From NCBI GenBank assembly GCA_031259795.1, contig JAIRLA010000140.1:1-6807 (forward strand): a DNA stretch of 6,807 nucleotides. Reading direction: 5' to 3'. The translations under genes and the position numbers were made by a program. The DNA comes from Azoarcus sp. GTDB taxonomy: Bacteria; Pseudomonadota; Gammaproteobacteria; Burkholderiales; Rhodocyclaceae. The first letter of the stretch is position 1; every line of letters begins with the position of its first letter. Shown in pieces: positions 1 to 6,770 of the stretch. The notes below the pieces were generated by a model. That model did not search any database. It saw nothing but the letters and a program-made list of their open reading frames with translations, and had not been told where the DNA came from.

Positions 1-287
1 CGCACGACGCGCGGACGCATCAGCTTGCCGCCATTGACCACCGCCGCCAGCGCGTTCGCCATCTGGATGGGCGTATAGGCGTTGTAGCCCTGTCCAATCC
101 CCACCGAGATCGTTTCGCCAGCATACCATTTTTGCTGTTCCCGGGTCTTGAAATACTTTAGCTTCCATGCCGGCGATGGCAGGAAGCCCGCGCCCTCGCC
201 GGGCAGATCCACGCCGGTGCGCGCGCCGAGGCCGAACCAGGTCATAGAAGCGGCAATGGCGTCGATGCCCAGGTCGTTGGTTAGTGC
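1..287 (-). pseudogene. mrdA: 5'-truncated penicillin-binding protein 2 (C-terminal transpeptidase part), running off the left edge
   Basis: PBP2 is the cell-elongation transpeptidase that cross-links peptidoglycan in the periplasm. Read from about 287 down to 1, the minus strand encodes a stretch beginning ALTNDLGID, then FGLGARTGVDLPGEG, KWYAGETISVGIGQGYNAY and TPIQMANALAAVVNGG. This matches the part of PBP2 between its SxD/N motif and its KTG motif; GIGQGY followed by TPIQM is characteristic. The roughly 360 family-typical N-terminal residues, including the membrane anchor, the SxxK serine and SxD/N, are absent. Upstream of about 285 the sequence is fabI in another frame. The KTG motif would lie beyond the window edge. 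There is no start codon at the homology boundary; the only in-frame ATG nearby (243-245) has no visible ribosome-binding site. I therefore call a remnant, or an assembly join. The family identification is firm; the reason for the truncation is inference. Confidence 0.85.
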
Positions 288-1087
288 CGGGAAGACTGGA
301 ACGGCGTGGCGTTGCCGAGCGCGGTGGTGTTGAAGCCGGCGTCGACGTAAAGAATTTCGCCGGTGATGCCGCTCGCCAGGCTGGAACAGAGGAAAGCGGC
401 GGCGTTGCCGATTTCGCCGATGGTGACGTTGCGCCGCAGGGGCGCGTTGTGTTCGTTGAATGACAGCAGTTTGTTGAAGCTGCCGATCCCCGAGGCCGCC
501 GCGGTCTTGACCGGCCCGGCGGAGATGGCGTTGACGCGCGTGCCTTCCGGCCCGAGGCAGGCGGCGAGGTAGCGCACCGAGGTTTCGAGTCCGGCTTTCG
601 CCAGCCCCATCAGGTTGTAATTGGGCATGGTGCGCGCCGCGCCCAGGTGGGTCATGGTGAGCAGCGCGCCATGGCGGCCCCGCATCAATGGGCGGGCGGC
701 CTTGGCCAGCGCGGGAAAGGAATAGGCGCTGACTTCGAGCGCGACGCGGAAGGCTTCGCGCGAGAAGCCCGCGAGGAAGTCGCCGTTGAGCGTTTCGTTG
801 GGCGCGTAGGCAATCGAATGCACGAGGCCGTCGAGACCGTCCCAGTGCGCGCCGAGGCTGGAGAATAGTTCCTCGATCTGGCCGTCGTCCTGGACATCGA
901 GCGGAAACAGCAACGCATTGCCAAAATCGCCCGCTATTTTCTCGATCCGGCCGCGAAGACGTTCGTTCTGATATGTGAAGGCTAGTTGCGCGCCTTCCCG
1001 GTGCATGGCATTGGCAATGCCGTGGGCGATCGAACGATTGTTCAGCAGTCCGGTAATCAGGATGCGTTTGCCGGCGAGAAAACCCAT
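281..1087 (-). CDS. fabI: Enoyl-[acyl-carrier-protein] reductase (NADH), FabI
   Basis: FabI catalyses the last step of each cytosolic fatty-acid elongation cycle, reducing trans-2-enoyl-ACP with NADH. The 268-residue product has the normal family length (E. coli 262). It opens with [20 protein letters not shown], the nucleotide-binding Rossmann segment. The catalytic pair is Tyr157 and Lys164 in [10 protein letters not shown], followed by [12 protein letters not shown] and, near the end, [14 protein letters not shown]. The start at 1087 fits the conserved MGFL N-terminus. A GGAG sequence (minus strand, 1101-1098) lies 10 nt upstream; a longer in-frame start at 1234 would add 49 residues with no family match. 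Two oddities: the residue equivalent to E. coli Tyr146 is His147 (codon 649-647), and the last nine residues (ATPFQSSRH) do not look like family sequence and end exactly where the mrdA fragment begins. It is probably transcribed alone from its own promoter. Confidence 0.96.
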   Translation of the reverse strand: MGFLAGKRILITGLLNNRSIAHGIANAMHREGAQLAFTYQNERLRGRIEKIAGDFGNALLFPLDVQDDGQIEELFSSLGAHWDGLDGLVHSIAYAPNETLNGDFLAGFSREAFRVALEVSAYSFPALAKAARPLMRGRHGALLTMTHLGAARTMPNYNLMGLAKAGLETSVRYLAACLGPEGTRVNAISAGPVKTAAASGIGSFNKLLSFNEHNAPLRRNVTIGEIGNAAAFLCSSLASGITGEILYVDAGFNTTALGNATPFQSSRH

Positions 1088-1156
1088 GGGACGAAAACTC
1101 CAGATTCCAGATGGCGATAGCGATGGCGGGGCGGAGCGGTGGCGGGAAGTGCCGCG

Positions 1157-1185
1157 ATTATAGCCAAAACCAGAGCGTGATACGC
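1157..1185 (-). promoter_or_regulatory. Likely sigma-70 promoter of fabI
   Basis: The minus strand has a perfect TATAAT at 1162-1157. With a 17-nt spacer the -35 hexamer would be GCGTAT (1185-1180), a poor match to TTGACA, so the promoter leans on its -10 box and may need an activator. Transcription would start near 1150, giving a leader of about 60 nt before the fabI ATG. The -35 position lies inside a perfect palindrome. Confidence 0.6.
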
Positions 1186-1188
1186 TCT
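1172..1188. repeat. Perfect 17-bp inverted repeat over the fabI -35 region (possible operator)
   Basis: AGAGCGTGATACGCTCT has two 7-bp arms that are exact reverse complements around a 3-bp centre. It is centred about 20 bp upstream of the fabI -10 box and covers the weak -35 position. The size and placement suit a dimeric DNA-binding regulator, but I do not recognise the site as that of a known regulator. The sequence is seen directly; the operator role is inference. Confidence 0.55.
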
Positions 1189-1290
1189 TCGCGCCGCGCC
1201 GCGATATTGCCGCCGCGCCGGAACATGGTTGCACAAGGCCCCTCTTCCGGCGATTGACATCCGAATATGCGGAAACGGCGGTGAGGGGAA

Positions 1291-3576
1291 ATGGCGCGCA
1301 ACCGCCTTGACGACTCCGGGGGAAAACCTGCCAGAATAACGCCCGTGCTCCAGCCGTTCCGTTTCCCCTCCGTTCTCCGCCCGCCTGTCCGCGCCCGCCT
1401 TTTCGCGCGCGCGGCGGCGGCGGTCATGCTGCTCGCCGCCTGCGGCCCGCTGCCCAACGATCCTTATCCGATCGACGAGCGCGGGCGGAACATCCTCTAC
1501 AGCGCGTTCATCGAACGCCCCAAGCATCTCGATCCGGTGCAGTCCTTTGCCGAGGACGAAGCGGTTTTCCTTTACCAGATCGTCGAGCCGCCTTTGCATT
1601 ACCACTATCTGAAGCGGCCTTATGCGCTCGAACCCGGCGTGGCGGCGCGCATGCCGACAGTGCGTTATTTCGACGGCGACGGGCGCGATCTGGGCGAGGC
1701 GCCCGACCCGGCGAAGGTGGCGCGCAGCGTGATCGAGATCAGTATCCGCCCCGGCGTGCGTTACCAGCCGCATCCGGCTTTCGCGCGCGATGCTTCCGGC
1801 GCGCCGCGTTATTTCTCCCTTACCGCCGCCGATCTGGCCGATGTGCGCGGGCCGATGGATTTCGCCGAACTGGATAGCCGTGAATTGACCGCCGGCGATT
1901 TTGTTTACCAGATCAAGCGCCTTGCCCACCCCCGCCTGCATTCGCCGATTCTCGAACTGATGGCCGAATATCTGCCGGGCCTCAAAACCCTGCACGCCGC
2001 GCTGGCCGAAGAAATGAAAAAGAATCCGGACGGCTGGCTCGATCTCGACGCTTTTCCGCTCGATGGCGTAGAAGCGCTCGACAGTCATACGTATCGCATC
2101 ACTCTCGAAGGCATCTATCCGCAATTCCTGTATTGGTTGTCGATGCCGTTCTTCTCGCCGGCGCCGCGCGAAGTCGACCGCTTCTTTTCCCAGCCGGGCA
2201 TGGCCGAACGCAATCTGACGCTGGATAGCTGGCCGGTGGGTACCGGGCCTTACATGCTGGTGGAAAACAATCCCAACGCCCGCATGGTGCTGGCGAAAAA
2301 TCCAAATTTCCGCCATGAAACCTATCCCTGCGAGGGCGAGGCGGGCGATGCCGAAGCGGGGCTGCTCGACGATTGCGGCAAGACGGTGCCTTTCATCGAC
2401 AAGGTGGTGTATTCGCGCGAGCGCGAAGCGATTCCGCTCTGGAACAAATTCCTGCAAGGCTATTACGACGCGGCGGGGATTTCGTCGGACAATTTCGACC
2501 AGGCCGTAAGCATGGGCGGTCATGGCGACGTGACCCTCTCCGACGACATGATCGCGCGCGGCATCCGTCTGTTGACCTCGGTGTCGCCGTCGGTTTTCTA
2601 TCTGGGATTCAATATGCACGACCCCCTGGTGGGGGCCCACAGGGCCGACGCCGCCGGGCGGGAACGCGCGCGCCTGTTGCGCCAGGCGATTTCCGTCGCC
2701 CTCGACGTGGAGGAATTCATTTCGATTTTCCTCAATGGCCGGGGCGTGCCGGCGATGCAGCCGATTCCGCCCGGCATTTTCGGCGCGCGCGAGGGCGAGG
2801 CCGGCATCAACCCGGTGGTATACGCCTGGCTCGACGGCAAACCGCGGCGCCATGGCATCGACAGGGCGAAAAAGCTGCTGGCCGAAGCGGGCTGGCCGGA
2901 CGGGCGCGACGCGCGCACGGGCGAGCCGCTCACCATTCATCTCGACAGTACCGCCGGCGGCATGGGCGACAAGGCGACCACCGACTGGTTGACGAAGCAA
3001 TTCCGCGCGCTTGGCGTGCAATTCGAGGTGCGGGCGACCGACTGGAACCGTTTTCAGGACAAAATCCTCCAAGGCAACGCCCAGCTTTTTTTCCTGGGCT
3101 GGAACGCCGATTACCCCGACCCTGAAAACCTGCTGTTCCTGCTTTACGGCCCGCAGGCCAAAACGGGCGGCCAGGGCAACAATTCGGTCAATTATGTCAA
3201 CGCCGATTACGACCGTTTGTTCGAACAAATGAAAGTCATGGCCGACGGTCCCGAACGCCAGGCCATCATCGACCGCATGGCGGCCATCCTGCGCCACGAT
3301 GCGCCCTGGGTGTTCTGGTATCACCCCAAAGCGTATTCGCTCCAGCATGGCTGGATGAAAAACCGCAAGCCGGGCCTGATCGTGCGCGACACCCTCAAAT
3401 ACCAGCGCATCGACGTAGACGCGCGCGAGGCGGCGCGCACGCGCTGGAACCAGCCGGTGCGCTGGCCGCTGGCCGCCGCCGCCGCGCTGCTGGCGGCCTT
3501 CATCGCACCGGCGCTGCGTTTCTGGCGGCGGCGCGAACGGGCCACGGCGCGTCCCGGAAAAGGAGGAAGCGCCTGA
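1291..3576 (+). CDS. ABC importer substrate-binding lipoprotein, family 5 (peptide/nickel type), with a C-terminal membrane helix
   Basis: It should capture peptides or similar solutes in the periplasm and hand them to the two permeases encoded downstream. The 761 residues exceed the usual 500-600 of family 5 binding proteins. A lipobox, LLAAC, places the lipidated cysteine at residue 51. The family 5 domain spans roughly residues 65-700; recognisable parts are [48 protein letters not shown] and [14 protein letters not shown]. Cys347 and Cys362 could form a disulfide. Near the C-terminus, residues about 725-742 ([18 protein letters not shown]) form a hydrophobic helix followed by RRRER, which predicts a second membrane anchor with a cytoplasmic tail. 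The ATG at 1291 has GAGGGG just upstream but gives a long n-region; GTG at 1345 would give a more normal signal peptide but lacks a ribosome-binding site. The stop overlaps the next start by one base. Substrate unknown. Confidence 0.92.
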   Translation: MARNRLDDSGGKPARITPVLQPFRFPSVLRPPVRARLFARAAAAVMLLAACGPLPNDPYPIDERGRNILYSAFIERPKHLDPVQSFAEDEAVFLYQIVEPPLHYHYLKRPYALEPGVAARMPTVRYFDGDGRDLGEAPDPAKVARSVIEISIRPGVRYQPHPAFARDASGAPRYFSLTAADLADVRGPMDFAELDSRELTAGDFVYQIKRLAHPRLHSPILELMAEYLPGLKTLHAALAEEMKKNPDGWLDLDAFPLDGVEALDSHTYRITLEGIYPQFLYWLSMPFFSPAPREVDRFFSQPGMAERNLTLDSWPVGTGPYMLVENNPNARMVLAKNPNFRHETYPCEGEAGDAEAGLLDDCGKTVPFIDKVVYSREREAIPLWNKFLQGYYDAAGISSDNFDQAVSMGGHGDVTLSDDMIARGIRLLTSVSPSVFYLGFNMHDPLVGAHRADAAGRERARLLRQAISVALDVEEFISIFLNGRGVPAMQPIPPGIFGAREGEAGINPVVYAWLDGKPRRHGIDRAKKLLAEAGWPDGRDARTGEPLTIHLDSTAGGMGDKATTDWLTKQFRALGVQFEVRATDWNRFQDKILQGNAQLFFLGWNADYPDPENLLFLLYGPQAKTGGQGNNSVNYVNADYDRLFEQMKVMADGPERQAIIDRMAAILRHDAPWVFWYHPKAYSLQHGWMKNRKPGLIVRDTLKYQRIDVDAREAARTRWNQPVRWPLAAAAALLAAFIAPALRFWRRRERATARPGKGGSA
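3561..3566 (+). promoter_or_regulatory. Strong ribosome-binding site of the first permease gene
   Basis: AGGAGG lies 9 nt before the ATG at 3576, inside the last codons of the binding-protein gene. This near-perfect Shine-Dalgarno sequence fixes the permease start. Together with the one-base stop/start overlap, it points to coupled translation. Confidence 0.8.
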
Positions 3577-4553
3577 TGCTGGCTTATGTGATACGGCGGC
3601 TGCTTTACGCCCTGCCGATCCTGCTCGGCGTGAATCTCTTTACTTTCGTGCTTTTCTTCGGAGTGAATTCGCCCGACGACATCGCCAGGATGCAACTGGG
3701 CGCCAAATACGCCAGCCCCGCGGCGATCGAGCGCTGGAAAACCGAACGCGGTTACGACAAACCGATGTTTCTCAACCCGGATCGCGCCGGATTGGCGAAA
3801 CTGACCGACACCCTGTTCGTCGACAAATCGCTGCGCATGTTCACTTTTGAATTTGGCCGCTCCGACGATGGCCGCGACATCGCCCGCGAGATTCGTGACC
3901 GCATGGGACCGTCGTTCGCCATCGCCCTGCCGACTTTCGTGCTGGGCCTGTTCGCCGCGATCACATGCGCCCTGCTGCTGGTGTTTTTCCGCGCCACCTC
4001 GCTCGACTTCTGGGGCGTGGTGATCTGCGTGGCGATGATGTCGATATCGAGCCTGTTCTACATCATCGGCGGACAATGGCTGGTGGCCAAGCTGTTGATG
4101 CTGGCGCCGATTTCGGGCTATGCCGGCGGCCTCGACATGGCGCGTTTCCTGAGCCTGCCGGTATTGCTCGGCGTGGCGGCCGGGCTGGGTTCGGGCACGC
4201 GCTGGTACCGCACCATCTTCCTGGAAGAAATCTCGCGCGACTACGTGCGCACCGCGCGCGCCAAGGGCCTGTCGGAACTGGCGGTGCTCTTCCGGCACGT
4301 GCTGAAGAACGCGATGATCCCGGTGCTCACCACGGTGGTGGTGACGATACCGTCTCTTTTCCTGGGCAGCCTGCTGATGGAATCCTTCTTCGCCGTGCCG
4401 GGACTGGGCAGCTACACCATCGACGCCATCCGCGCCCAGGATTTCGCGGTCGTGCGGGCGATGGTGTTCATCGGCTCGACGCTCTACATCGCCGCCCTGA
4501 TATTGACCGACCTCTCCTACACCGTGGTCGACCCGCGCGTGCGTTTGGGATGA
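3576..4553 (+). CDS. ABC importer inner-membrane permease, DppB/OppB type
   Basis: This is one of two channel-forming subunits of the peptide-type importer. At 325 residues it has the normal length for the DppB/OppB/YejB group. The N-terminus [20 protein letters not shown] is typical: a short cytoplasmic start, then TM1 (about 9-29). A periplasmic stretch follows (about 30-112), then helices near 113-137, 145-167, 190-206, 250-268 and 294-316. The EAA loop that docks on the ATPase is at about 222-249 (YVRTARAKGLSELAVLF, then KNAMIP), with the conserved glycine at 231. ESFFAVPGLGSYTIDAI and the ending VVDPRVRLG are family hallmarks. It overlaps the upstream gene by one base and is 18 nt from the next permease gene, so it belongs to one operon. 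YejB and OppB/DppB cannot be told apart here by eye. Confidence 0.95.
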   Translation: MLAYVIRRLLYALPILLGVNLFTFVLFFGVNSPDDIARMQLGAKYASPAAIERWKTERGYDKPMFLNPDRAGLAKLTDTLFVDKSLRMFTFEFGRSDDGRDIAREIRDRMGPSFAIALPTFVLGLFAAITCALLLVFFRATSLDFWGVVICVAMMSISSLFYIIGGQWLVAKLLMLAPISGYAGGLDMARFLSLPVLLGVAAGLGSGTRWYRTIFLEEISRDYVRTARAKGLSELAVLFRHVLKNAMIPVLTTVVVTIPSLFLGSLLMESFFAVPGLGSYTIDAIRAQDFAVVRAMVFIGSTLYIAALILTDLSYTVVDPRVRLG

Positions 4554-4571
4554 GACGCGGGGTGAAATGAA

Positions 4572-5987
4572 ATGAGCATCCAGCCCGTATTGCTCCCGAC
4601 CGACCTGCTCGTATTCATCCTCGTCCTGTGCGCGGCGGCCTTGGCCGTCCACGCGCGCCGCCAGCCGCCCTTGCGCGAAGCATGGCTACGGGTGGGCGAG
4701 CATCCCGCGGCGATGGCGTCGGCATCCATACTGCTGGTCTTCGCCCTCATCGGCCTGCTCGACAGCCTGCACTACCGCCCCCAATTACCGCCGGGAAAAG
4801 ACGCGGCGGCGAAAACGGTCTATTCATCCGAAGTATTGAGCGCGCTCGACGCGCTCCTCGCCCCCTTGCGCGCGCAAACCGAAAAGACCTATTCGGCTCC
4901 GTTCGCGCGGCGGCTCTTCCAGCGCGAGACGATGGAAGCGCCGGGCGGCGGGCAGACGCGGGACTTTCCCCGTCTCCAATATGGCGCGCGCCATTTGCAG
5001 GACGGCGACTCGCTGCCGGCCGACGTCGCCATGCGCCTCGCGTGGACGCCATTGGCGGCGCTCGCCGTGAGCGGATGCGCGCTGCTGGCGCTCGCCCTGA
5101 TCATGGCGCGGGGCCGGGCCTGCCGTCCGGGCGAGGCCATCCGCCTGATCCTCGCCGGGCGCACGGCGCTGGCATGGCGCTCCGCGCTCATCGTGCTGTT
5201 CGCGGCGGCGCTGCTCACGGCGGCCGTGGCGGCGCTCGGGCCGCATTACCACATGCTGGGCACCGACAAAGTCGGTCAGGACGTGCTCTACCTGTCGCTG
5301 AAAAGCATCCGCACCGGCCTCGTGATCGGCACCCTCACCACCCTCATCATGCTGCCTTTCGCGGCGGCGCTCGGCATCGCCGCGGGCTATCTGGGCGGCT
5401 GGGTCGACGACCTCATCCAGTACATCTACACCGTGCTCAACTCCATTCCCTCGGTGCTCCTGATCGCCGCCTCCGTGCTGATGATGCAAGTCATGATCGA
5501 CACCCACCCGCAATGGTTCGACACCGCCGCGCAGCGCTCCGACGCCCGCCTGCTCGCGCTGTGCGCCATCCTCGGCATCACGAGCTGGACGAACCTGTGC
5601 CGCCTGTTGCGCGGCGAAACCCTCAAGCTGCGCGAACTCGACTACGTGCAGGCGGCGCGCGCCTTCGGCGCCTCCACCCCGGTCATCCTGCGCCGCCACA
5701 TCCTGCCCAACGTCATGCACATCGTGCTCATCACGGTCGTGATGGACTTCTCCGGCCTGGTGCTCGCCGAAGCGGTGCTCTCCTACGTCGGCATCGGCGT
5801 CGACCCGAGCACGATCAGCTTCGGTTCCATGATCAACATGGCGCGCGCCGAACTCGCCCGCGAACCGGTCGTATGGTGGTCGCTGGTCTCGGCCTTTGTC
5901 TTCATGCTGCTGCTGGTCCTCGCCGCCAACCTCCTCGCCGACGCGGTACGGGACGCCTTCGACCCGAGACTGCGGCGAGGCCGGTGA
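4572..5987 (+). CDS. ABC importer inner-membrane permease, DppC/OppC type, enlarged N-terminal region
   Basis: This is the second channel subunit, the partner of the preceding permease. The core is typical of the group: MLGTDKVGQDVLYLSLKSIR (228-247), AAGYLGGWVDDLIQYI, the EAA loop at about 357-381 (LDYVQAARAFGASTPVILRR, then HILPN), SYVGIGVDPSTISFG and the ending DAFDPRLRR. At 471 residues it is much longer than the usual 280-300. The extra part lies before the core: hydrophobic segments at about 11-28 and 46-65, then a hydrophilic stretch of roughly 90 residues (66-156), probably periplasmic, then more helices at about 157-178 and 203-222. GGGGTGA sits just before the ATG at 4572. No ATP-binding subunit gene follows, although one usually completes this operon. 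A GTG overlapping the stop (5984-5986) looks like a coupled start for a lost next gene. Confidence 0.94.
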   Translation: MSIQPVLLPTDLLVFILVLCAAALAVHARRQPPLREAWLRVGEHPAAMASASILLVFALIGLLDSLHYRPQLPPGKDAAAKTVYSSEVLSALDALLAPLRAQTEKTYSAPFARRLFQRETMEAPGGGQTRDFPRLQYGARHLQDGDSLPADVAMRLAWTPLAALAVSGCALLALALIMARGRACRPGEAIRLILAGRTALAWRSALIVLFAAALLTAAVAALGPHYHMLGTDKVGQDVLYLSLKSIRTGLVIGTLTTLIMLPFAAALGIAAGYLGGWVDDLIQYIYTVLNSIPSVLLIAASVLMMQVMIDTHPQWFDTAAQRSDARLLALCAILGITSWTNLCRLLRGETLKLRELDYVQAARAFGASTPVILRRHILPNVMHIVLITVVMDFSGLVLAEAVLSYVGIGVDPSTISFGSMINMARAELAREPVVWWSLVSAFVFMLLLVLAANLLADAVRDAFDPRLRRGR

Positions 5988-6190
5988 GGCCCGATGCCAA
6001 GCCTGCGGCGATGGGGTACTCCCTCACGGGCCGACGGTCTCAGAGTACCAAAGGGAAGATCACGAAGATTTTCCAAGGCAAACCGGAGGGAGTACGGCGC
6101 GGATTCTACACCGGTGGAAACCGGCATTGCAAAGGACGTATTTTCCCGCCTTCCACGAAACAACGCCGTTCCTGCAAAAGAGATCGACAA
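5988..6190. other. Lower-GC segment between the permease and cobU, no recognised gene
   Basis: The expected importer ATPase is not here; none of the three forward frames shows Walker A, a signature motif or Walker B. Hand counting gives 74 G+C in the 140 bases 6041-6180 (53%), against 45 of 60 (75%) in the permease line 5641-5700. The segment carries alternative inverted repeats at 6015-6049 and 6088-6095. One forward frame is open from a GTG at 5984, through the whole segment and into cobU, encoding 69 mostly basic residues. I recognise no homology in it and treat it as non-coding. Confidence 0.5.
6015..6095 (+). repeat. Competing inverted repeats upstream of cobU
   Basis: GGTACTC (6015-6021) is the exact reverse complement of GAGTACC (6043-6049), giving a 7-bp stem with a 21-nt loop. 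The overlapping GTACTCCC (6016-6023) is the exact reverse complement of GGGAGTAC (6088-6095), giving an 8-bp stem. The two pairings share the same left arm, so they exclude each other in RNA. No T-run follows either stem, so neither looks like an intrinsic terminator. Mutually exclusive stems would suit a leader switch, but a decayed repeat would look the same. Confidence 0.4.
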
Positions 6191-6745
6191 ATGGCGGAAC
6201 TCATCATTGGCGGCGTGCGCTCCGGCAAAAGCGCGCACGCGGAAAAACTGGCGCGCGGCGCGGAAACGGGCGGGCGGCGCATCACCTACATCGCCACCGC
6301 CGCCGCTGGCGATGCGGAAATGGCGGCGCGCATCGCCCGTCACCGCGCCCGCCGCCCGCCGCGCTGGCGGACGGAAGAAACGCCTCTGCGCTTGGCAGCC
6401 ACGCTGTGCGAGATAGCCGCGCCGGACGTTTTCATCATCGTCGATTGCCTTACCCTGTGGCTCAGCAATCTTTTTTTCGCCGGGAGCGCCGCCGCGCGGG
6501 CGGAAGCGGGAGGGGAAATCGACTGCCCGCTGTTGCGGGAAGAAATCGCCATGCTGGAAAAAGCCCTGCCGCGCCTGCCGGGACGAATCGTCCTCGTCAG
6601 CAACGAAATCGGCGGCGGCATCGTTCCGGCGGCGCCCCTGGCCCGCGCTTTCGCCGATGAACAGGGCTGGCTGAATCAACGGGTGGCGGCATGCTGCGAC
6701 AAGGTCACGCTGATGGTGGCGGGGTTGCCGTTGCGGGTGAAATGA
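6191..6745 (+). CDS. cobU: Bifunctional adenosylcobinamide kinase / adenosylcobinamide-phosphate guanylyltransferase, CobU
   Basis: CobU phosphorylates adenosylcobinamide and then transfers GMP from GTP to make adenosyl-GDP-cobinamide, activating the corrin for attachment of the lower-ligand nucleotide. The 184 residues match the family length. The P-loop is GGVRSGKS (7-14). YIATA is followed by DAEMAARIARHRARRP, in which His51 aligns with the guanylylated histidine of Salmonella CobU (His46). WRTEE, VDCLTLWLSNLFF, VSNEIGGGIVP, LNQRVAACCDKVTLMVAGLPL and the terminal VK complete the fold's conserved blocks. The ATG at 6191 gives the usual MAELIIGG start, with only a weak purine-rich AAAGAGA upstream. 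No other cobalamin gene is in the window, and no B12 riboswitch core (GCAACTG, GCCACTG, AGGAGAC) was seen upstream. A hairpin terminator follows the stop. Confidence 0.95.
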   Translation: MAELIIGGVRSGKSAHAEKLARGAETGGRRITYIATAAAGDAEMAARIARHRARRPPRWRTEETPLRLAATLCEIAAPDVFIIVDCLTLWLSNLFFAGSAAARAEAGGEIDCPLLREEIAMLEKALPRLPGRIVLVSNEIGGGIVPAAPLARAFADEQGWLNQRVAACCDKVTLMVAGLPLRVK

Positions 6746-6770
6746 GCGTCCGCGATTTCCCGTGACCGGG

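Larger units (their letters stand above)
1088..1290. other. Divergent intergenic region between fabI and the peptide-transporter operon
   Basis: This 203-bp region separates the two divergent start codons. It holds the fabI promoter and palindrome near the fabI side. On the plus strand there is a perfect -35-like TTGACA at 1254-1259, but no acceptable -10 box 16-18 nt downstream, so the promoter of the transporter operon is unresolved. No small gene with a credible start and ribosome-binding site was found on either strand. Confidence 0.6.

Noticed and set aside
1254..1259. Perfect TTGACA as the -35 of the transporter operon promoter
   Set aside because: No acceptable -10 hexamer lies 16-18 nt downstream (the stretch is GC-rich), so it is not called as a promoter.
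1057..3348. 763-residue open frame on the minus strand opposite the binding protein gene
   Set aside because: Its sequence is rich in Arg, His and Gly with no family motif and lies antisense to a clearly recognisable family 5 binding protein. Long antisense frames are expected at this GC content.
3321..4652. 443-residue minus-strand open frame opposite the first permease
   Set aside because: Composition is dominated by His, Gln, Arg and Glu, as expected for the complement of a membrane-protein gene; no motif seen.
6103..6132. Minus-strand promoter-like TTGCAA-18-TAGAAT
   Set aside because: It would read into the antisense strand of the permease gene with no gene to serve. TTGCAA is a weak -35 and such matches arise by chance in lower-GC stretches.
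6098..6135. Possible cobalamin riboswitch fragment (CCGGTGGAAACCGG) before cobU
   Set aside because: It resembles only the P3-like hairpin of the B12 riboswitch. The diagnostic conserved blocks GCAACTG, GCCACTG and AGGAGAC are missing, so the match is too weak.
4628..6745. 705-residue open frame spanning the second permease, the gap and cobU
   Set aside because: Over the permease it is a low-complexity Arg/Ala/Pro/Gly shadow of the true frame. Only its end, from 6191, is a real gene (cobU).
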